A stretch of DNA of 64,000 nucleotides, taken from Harmothoe impar. Lineage: Eukaryota > Annelida > Polychaeta > Phyllodocida > Polynoidae. Positions 57,365-64,000 of the stretch are shown here, one piece after another (the stretch's first letter is position 1; each line of letters starts with the position of its first letter). The notes beneath the pieces were generated by a model. That model was not told the origin of the DNA, did no database searches, and worked only from the letters and a program-made list of their open reading frames with translations. Made by a program: the position numbers and the translations under genes. The DNA lies in the NCBI GenBank assembly GCA_947462335.1, contig OX381705.1:32263070-32327069 (forward strand). The letters run 5' to 3'.

Positions 57365-58090
57365 ATACTTACAGTGCACAACCTGGACTAATTCTAAGTT
57401 TCCATATACTACTTAGGCCTATAGTTTATTACGTGGACCAACACCAAGTTTCCATATACTACTTATGGGGCATACTATGGACCAATTCCAAGTTTCCATA
57501 TAGTTTGTACAGTACATAATCTGGACCAAGTCCAAGTTTCAATATACTACTTACAGTACATAACCTAGAAAAACTCCAAGTATCCACATACTATTTACAG
57601 TATACTGCTGACAGTAGATGACCTACAGCAATTTCCAAAGTTTCCATAGTACTTCCAGTACATAACCTGAACCATATCATGATTGCCAAAGCATACTACT
57701 TACAGTAACCAAGTTTCCATATGCTACTTACAGTACAGAACCCGGACCAATTCCACGTTTCCACATACTACCTACAGTACATAACCCGGACCAATTCCAA
57801 GTTTCCATATACTACTTACAGTATTATAACCTGGGCCAATTCCGCGTTTCCATATACTACTTACAGTGCACAACCTGGACCAATTCCAAGTTTACATATA
57901 CTACTTACAGTATATAACCTGGGCCAATTCCAAGTTTACATATACTACTTACATTACATAACCTGAAGCAATATGAAGTTTTCATATAGTACTTACAGCA
58001 CACAACCTGGACTAATTCCAAGTTTCCATAATACTACTTACAGTACATACGCGTGCACCAATTTAGGGTTTCAATATACTACTGTGGATC
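57365..58090. repeat. 44-bp tandem array, about 16 units
   Basis: Units read roughly 'aacctggaccaattccaagtttccatatactacttacagtacat' and repeat every 43-46 bp across some 725 bp, with substitutions and small indels; the best-preserved units are between 57,720 and 57,960. Both edges fade out. It is an older minisatellite or satellite fragment. The 81-codon plus-strand frame inside is a by-product. Confidence 0.93.
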
Positions 58091-59031
58091 CACAGCACAA
58101 TTATTCCATTCTGGAATATTAATACAAAGTGTGATTTCCATACCCTGTGCCCATTGCCCGTATTATATAATTTCCATGCGATGTATAACCACATCTACTG
58201 ATACGATTGTCTTAGATTCAGCAATTTAGAGCGTGTTACTTCATAACATCCCTCTCCCTCCTCTGGCACCGTATCCCTCGGCCTTATGAAATTGAACCCA
58301 TTACAGTAATGCGATACGCTCACTGTGTGACTGTCTGCCGCGGATGGGGGGTGGGCTCTATGAACATTACCTCATCATTATATCTCCCAGCGTACATTCC
58401 CTCCCCAACGTCATATAAACTGCATTTTAACACCAATCCAAATATAACTACATAGCCATATTCCTCAGTCATCTTTCAGGGTGACTCAAATATTTACCTC
58501 AACCCTACACACAAGCAATTTCGAGGTCGGTGCAAGTATAACATGACATAATCAGTGATGGCATAATCATCTGCATTAATAACTAGACGTCCACACTATC
58601 CCTCCAACTAGGACCGTCCTCTCTCTAGAACTGCCCTTAAGTACAGCCACGGACGGCAGTTTTTGGATGACCCCTCCCCCTCCCACGCAAATGATTTTGA
58701 TATCCTCAAGTAGCCTAGATTTGGTTGCGGATCTAGCAAGCCAAAGTCAGTCCACCCTCGTCCGCCGGAACTACATCCCACCGACGTCGTAAATCAATCG
58801 TTAGTACATTTAGGAACGATCTATTACAATAGCTAGGGATTTAGCCGGGCTGAGGAAAAAGAAAAGACCTTCCATTTATAGCTGACCCCACAGAACACAG
58901 GTCATGGGAGGACCTGCATCGATCCGACGGTAGATGATATTGATAACACCAGAGAAGTCGATATTAAAATCTTACCAGCCCTGACCTTATTAGACCGTGT
59001 TTGATATGGTGAGGGTTCCATGATGAGCTTC
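58091..59031. other. Gene-free stretch
   Basis: No recognised gene, array or TIR pair. Confidence 0.4.
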
Positions 59032-59145
59032 TATCCCAGTGGGCACAGAGCATTGAATCAACATTGATAAATGGTTGACAATGTTGATTTAATGTTGATG
59101 CAATGTTGATTCAACGTTGGACTGAACTTTGTGCCCACTGGGATA
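59032..59145. mobile_element. MITE with TATCCCAGTGGGCACA ends
   Basis: The left TATCCCAGTGGGCACA and right TGTGCCCACTGGGATA are exact inverted repeats of 16 bp. The interior is built of GTTGAT / ATCAACATTG words ('aatgttgatttaatgttgatgcaatgttgattcaacgttg'). At 114 bp with no coding capacity, it is a compact MITE. Part of its left end recurs alone near 19,688. Confidence 0.9.
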
Positions 59146-61306
59146 TGTAGACTATAGTGTCCAGTCCTACCTCGTGGGGCCAATCAGTGTACCCTCTTCA
59201 AGCAGTATACCCTCTTGAATCTGTATGCCAATATCGTCCTGTGGGAAAGTCACCGTTAAAGAGCATACTGTTTAACCACCTCTGTCCCTGAAGACAGCAT
59301 TATCAGCCATTCTAATGAGTTGAAGGGGGGGGGGGTACAACCGCTAAGTGTATTATTCATACTAGCTGTAGTTACTGGTCCCGTAGTAAGTATCAACCAT
59401 CCAACTGTTAACTTTAGCAAGATATTGCTTATTGTACCAGCCATCCAACAGCTATGCGTAGTAGCCAATGTTATCTGCAGTAAAACACTGATACTCTTTA
59501 TAGGGACATCTCACTGGTATACGTACCAATAAATGCTACCTGTATTACAATAGGAATACATGTATAGTGTAATATCTGAGAAATAAGTTATGTTTCTTTG
59601 GCCGCGGAATTCAATTATTTGGTCAACATTGCAATTTAGTAGATTATAGAACCCATTAGGCTAAAATTGCATCTTTTCTAAAATCCAAGGACAGTATTAT
59701 AAACTTGCAAAATCAATATGCAGTCATGGTTTGTTTCTGTTTGATTCTCAAGGGTAAACTATGAAAACTACTGTACCATCGGCGCTTATACAATACTGGT
59801 GCTTTATCAAAACCAGGCACATCATAACTGTTAACAACGGCACGATATGTTTCCTTGGCTTGGATCCAATATTGTAGTTTTGCCAAAATCCAAGACGGCT
59901 ACCATGCATACAGAAAAAACAACTGCGATAATTTCAATTCAAGAGAGAAAGAACAGGTTTGATACATTAAGCAAGGAACGGTTATTGATTTCCTTTGATA
60001 AACGTAGCCCCCCTTTGATACACATGAATTGATACACTTATACTATTTAGATACAGTTAGCAGTTGTAAGTGTAGCTACTACAGCTTGCAAGGTTGATAC
60101 ACTTAGCAGTTGTACAGGGGGGTGGGCGGCTGCACCATACTCCCACGTTATAAAACAATGACCACTCCCTGAACAGAAAATGAGTGAAAACCCCCGGGCA
60201 CTGACATAGAAGACCGAGCCCGCCATCGGATATCCGTCATCATAATAAAGTAAAACGCGGATTTTATGTCCAGTAAAGGCTGCCGCCGTAAAGAAGGCTC
60301 ACACCTCACCTCATTAATAGTGAGCGATAATGCGATAAGGGTTTTACTTAGGGACCCTTTATACCATGTTATCACGGGCATGGATGGTTTATTTATTGAC
60401 ATGGATACGGTTACATGATAGGTGCCAGGAACACTTTAAAGCAGTTGAGACACACTGCGGCCTTGTGAATCATTAACACCATGCCCTCTACAAAGTGATT
60501 ATTTATTGATTTACACTTGCCGCACAAACAAGAAGCCCTCAGCCGTCCCACCCCCTTCCCTCGCAACGCTTTCTCTAGTGACGCCACGGCCAAAACACCC
60601 AAAATCTCCGATTCCTCACTTCAACGTTAAATATCTTATTAAAATATTCTGTTTGAACGCAGAGGCACGTTCGATGTCGTTGATGGGCTTGAAAGTCTAT
60701 TACGCCAACTGCCTATCGATAGTATATTCTCAGGGTGACTTAGGGGAGCGTCTGGCTCTTCCCTTTTGACTACATCTTTGTTTCACGTCAAGGGTTGATA
60801 GAAACCGGAAGGGTTAGAGGGCTCTGTTCCCGAGAGACTTCAGCCAATTGCACTAGAAATATACCGAAAATACATAAAGGACCCAAAGCTCATTTCCCCT
60901 TTAGTCATCTTACGCTAGGAATACTATGTAGTTGATACAGCAGTTGATCCTCGTACATTCCTTGAAGTTGATTCTTTCTACACCTCTCAAAAACAAATAC
61001 CTAACATTTCCCCATCAGCTGATAAGAGGACAAAGTCTGCAGAACAGGGCGCGGACAATGTAAGATACCCTATTTCCAGAATTGATGGTAGATACACGAG
61101 GACGACTGTGTGTGTGTGTGTAGTGTATGTGTGGTAGTGTGGGGGGTCAGGGGACACGAGTGTCCCGTTAATAGAACTGGTGTCTATCTAATGGAGTTTT
61201 GGAGGGTCGCCATACGTGTGGGCGAGGCGTCACGCCCCCAGAGACAACACAGCCACAGAGGGTGGCTGTGGAGTTGGGGCGCTCCTCATGCCAGGGGACA
61301 AATAAT

Positions 61307-61338
<32 letters not shown>

Positions 61339-63600
61339 GATAGAGATACATAGGCAGAAAAAGACAGAGAGAGATATAGAGAAAGGGGGTTGGAGGGACT
61401 GAGTCGGAGGGGGGGGGGGAGGCTCGCCCTACTATGTAATTAGACACTTGGGTTATCTATATGGGTGGGGTGGGGGAGAGGCGTAAAGTGCGGATGGGTG
61501 ACAGCTAGTAGATGCAGGGTTCAGTACAGACCCATGGGGAGGCTGTAGTTGTATGCGTATAGCAGGGGGGGGGGGGTAGGGGGCTGCATATATATCCCAC
61601 TTAGTGGCGGAGGCTCTGTGTAGTGCCTGGAGTGGATTATCGCAATGATCGCAGACTAATTACCGCAATCTCCCTCCTGCTTCTACTAGTGCCCCGAGCA
61701 GCTCACTCTGGGGTGGAATGACTCTCGGACCGCCCTCATTTGTGTTCTTATTTGTGCATAAATATGTTTGTATGGAGGTCTCTTTATGGCCCTTTCCTGT
61801 TCAGCACATCTCAGCGGTAGCTGCTACAGATTCACCATACAATATAGTTGCTGACTGTTCCCCTATCACAAAAGCAACATGAAATGTATTCTAACACGTC
61901 GAAAATGCTATTCTTTTCATGTTAGTGTATACATACATATTTCCAAAAAGCTAAAAGCAAGGGTGCACACTATACTTCACGCTAGAGCATATTTACTCAG
62001 GGTTTTTATGAGCATGAAGCTGGGTACAATACCCCAAAATGACCTCCAAGAATATAGACTCAAAGCACGAAGAGACCCGACGCGTGGTAGTATTGCAGCA
62101 CGGTTGTACTGCGTGGGATCCAGCTAAGTGAGCCACACATGATAGGAAACCGTACACGCACAGGAACCATGAAGCCAAACGTGGAAAGCAAATGGAAACC
62201 ACTGCGAGGCATATTACCTTTAATCAGGAATGTTTAAGGCAAACATCAATGCACGCACACATGGCATACTCCCATCACGGGTTGTTTTAACTAGAATATC
62301 CAGGTGACACATAGTTTTGAATGCCTAACAAAGCATTGCTAGGGGTTCAGGGGACCCATGTCCTGGAGGGCGTTCTCCAAGCCTCGAACACAACCACACA
62401 GAAACCGTTTGTTTCCTCTTCTCACCACAGATACACTCTCAGACAAATACATCTCTTCATGGACAGTCGACTGACAGACACGGCCAGATTTCTATCAGCT
62501 GATGGATTATTACCTTGTGCATGGTCCAGCTGCCTGCTTCCCTTGGCACCATACAATAAGTATCAATAGAGAACGCCCAGTGGCGGCATCACTGCCCACT
62601 ATGTCCGATCCTACATCTACAAATAGCAGCGATCAATTGGAGCTTTTGTCTGTGCAGCAATTGCTCTCCCTCTCACTTCTTGTTCCCGGCACCTGGTGCA
62701 TTAATTGGGGTTTATCGGCTAGGTGGGTGTGATAGTTGCACATTCACTGGACGGAGCGGGCTTACCAACTCAGGAAGTAGCTAATTAATAGTGGTGCTGG
62801 AGACCCAAGCTGCCCATACCTCCCTCACACATTATGCGCTAGGTCAATAAGTGTGTGGTATGGGTACCATAAAACCTCATGTTCAAGTCACACCCGCTTA
62901 TATAAGCCGCGACTAGACTGTTAACTATGGGAAAATTGTAAAAGCTCCACATGGTGTCTGAAAATTGCTACTTAGTACTGTACTGAACTTTCGACTATAT
63001 TTGGGTTTAGCACGAGGTTTTATGGTAAATAGAATAATGATGTGGTCATTCATTGCTGGTACATGGCCGCAGGGACACTGGTCCATACACACAATGGATA
63101 CATTTTATATGTATTGTAGTTGTGATTGCGCAGGTCACCTTACACGCACCTTTAAGTTAGCTATTTCACAAGAATGTGGGGTACAATAACGGTGTTATTC
63201 CATTGTAGTCTTTGGTAAAGAAAATAAATATATACTACAATGCACCATTGTCCTAGTGAAGAACTTGCCGCGTGTATATCACGCACATGCGTCCCGGGTG
63301 AACTTGTTCAATCAGGTGCTATTTCTGTGCTGAGACGTGTGACTTATAAAATAAGGTATTATTTCAAGGATACATCATCCGAGTTTTTCCCCCTAACTCC
63401 GGATGTGATCTCAGTTGGTGGGACAGCTCCCCTGTAACTCCATTCGGCACCGCACCTGACATGGCTTGAAACTTAATAAGGAACTCCACTATATACATTG
63501 CATCGTATCATTGAATCTGAACTATTTCACAAAATAAACATTATCTATAGGTGGGGCTGCAGTAGGCGGTATACATATTTTATTTTTATTTTTTCATGTA
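59146..63600. other. Gene-free stretch with microsatellites
   Basis: No domain was recognised in frames up to 92 codons. Present are G-runs at 59,325-59,335 and 61,565-61,576, a (GA)n microsatellite at 61,307-61,335, and G/GA-rich DNA from 61,100 to 61,620. The words 'gatacac/gatacatt' and 'ttagcagttgta' repeat near 59,960-60,115. Around 61,620-61,690 and 62,620-62,730 E-box (CACCTG) and TAAT words cluster, which may or may not be regulatory. Confidence 0.4.
61307..61335. repeat. (GA)n microsatellite
   Basis: About 14 uninterrupted GA dinucleotides followed by purine-rich DNA. Confidence 0.95.
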
Positions 63601-63650
63601 ATAGAGCAGCCCCATTGACTTAACCAAAGAGGTCCGTATTACACTCCCCC

Positions 63651-63913
63651 CGTGAAATAACCCATATCCGTATTTCACGACCCTGTGACGTCATCAAAAA
63701 GGCGGTTTGTTTACATTTGAACGACGTAGAAAGAAGCCATTTTAGCCTATCTAGGCTCCCCCCTATAAAAATTCGATTTGAATCGAAAAAAAGGTAAAAA
63801 ATAAATAGATAGGAACACTCGTTTTGGTCTGTAGCTGGGTTATTTCACTTGTTGAAGGTAGGGCCGCATTTCACTCGGCCTGCGGCCTCGTGAAATACGG
63901 GCCTACCTTCAAC
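63651..63913. repeat. Nested hairpins with GTGAAATA words
   Basis: CGTGAAATA...TATTTCACG (63,651-63,682) is a small stem. 'gttgaaggtagggccgcatttca' and 'tgaaatacgggcctaccttcaac' (63,851-63,913) form a 23-bp stem with two mismatches and a GC-rich loop. GTGAAATAACCCA (from 63,652) is the exact complement of TGGGTTATTTCAC (to 63,848), so the parts also pair with each other. This is probably the terminal structure of a repeat that extends past the right part of the window. Confidence 0.7.
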
Positions 63914-64000
63914 TCATACATACATTGTCTGCTATATTTGCATCATTCTTGACTTGTTGAACCCTGTCTCACAGGTTTGTATCGTGAAGAGCGATGTTAA

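Noticed and set aside
57365..58090. CRISPR-like or coding repeat array
   Set aside because: There are no spacers, units drift with indels and frames are not kept.

Overview
The window looks like nuclear DNA of an animal, most likely a marine invertebrate; the phylum cannot be fixed from the sequence. Reasons: it is AT-rich, has almost no long open frames, carries many short terminal-inverted-repeat (TIR) elements and minisatellites, and contains a tyrosine-recombinase (DIRS-order, Ngaro/PAT-like) retrotransposon and a CR1/L2-like LINE fragment. No host protein-coding gene could be recognised. Only a few weak exon-like signals are reported. Everything that can be read with confidence is mobile or repetitive DNA.

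Layout. 1-9.5 kb: mostly featureless AT-rich DNA, with a short GGGGCGTGGC element at 5.7 kb and a 64-bp tandem array at 6.8-7.1 kb. 9.6-10.4 kb: a CCCAGTAAACA-ended element with long inverted arms. 12.6-20.9 kb: a hairpin element, a LINE reverse transcriptase relic, a CTCCCAC-ended MITE and one copy of a GGCCACTC-ended element. 21-22.6 kb: GC-rich DNA without a recognisable gene. 23.0-24.4 kb: two hairpin MITEs. 24,756-30,830: three head-to-tail copies of a 2,025-bp unit, apparently identical, each holding the same MITE and one exon-like 87-bp segment. 31-35.3 kb: unassigned DNA with two weak long-distance inverted repeats.

35,345-40,386 (minus strand): a 5,042-bp retrotransposon with complete split direct repeats (A1-ORFs-B1-A2-B2). 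It encodes a gag-like protein with CCCH and CCHC zinc-binding motifs, then reverse transcriptase, RNase H and a tyrosine recombinase. Three in-frame TAG codons and at least two frame changes interrupt the ORFs, yet the two 189-bp A repeats look identical, so it appears to be a recent insertion of an already defective (or unusually decoded) element. 40.4-45.2 kb: repeat clusters and further MITE copies, one with a clear 5-bp target duplication. 48.1 kb: degenerate telomere-like repeats. 50.5-51.7 kb: a GC/CpG-rich tract. 53.5-55.5 kb: two related minisatellites, the younger with eight 42-bp units. 56.5-57.2 kb: a 738-bp foldback element bounded by TTAA. 57.4-58.1 kb: a 44-bp satellite-like array. 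59.0 kb: a CCCAGTGGGCACA MITE. 63.6-63.9 kb: nested hairpins near the window end.

The genes that work together are those of the retrotransposon: gag would package the RNA, RT/RNase H would copy it, and the recombinase would insert a circular copy, which explains the split repeats and the absence of an LTR/integrase layout.
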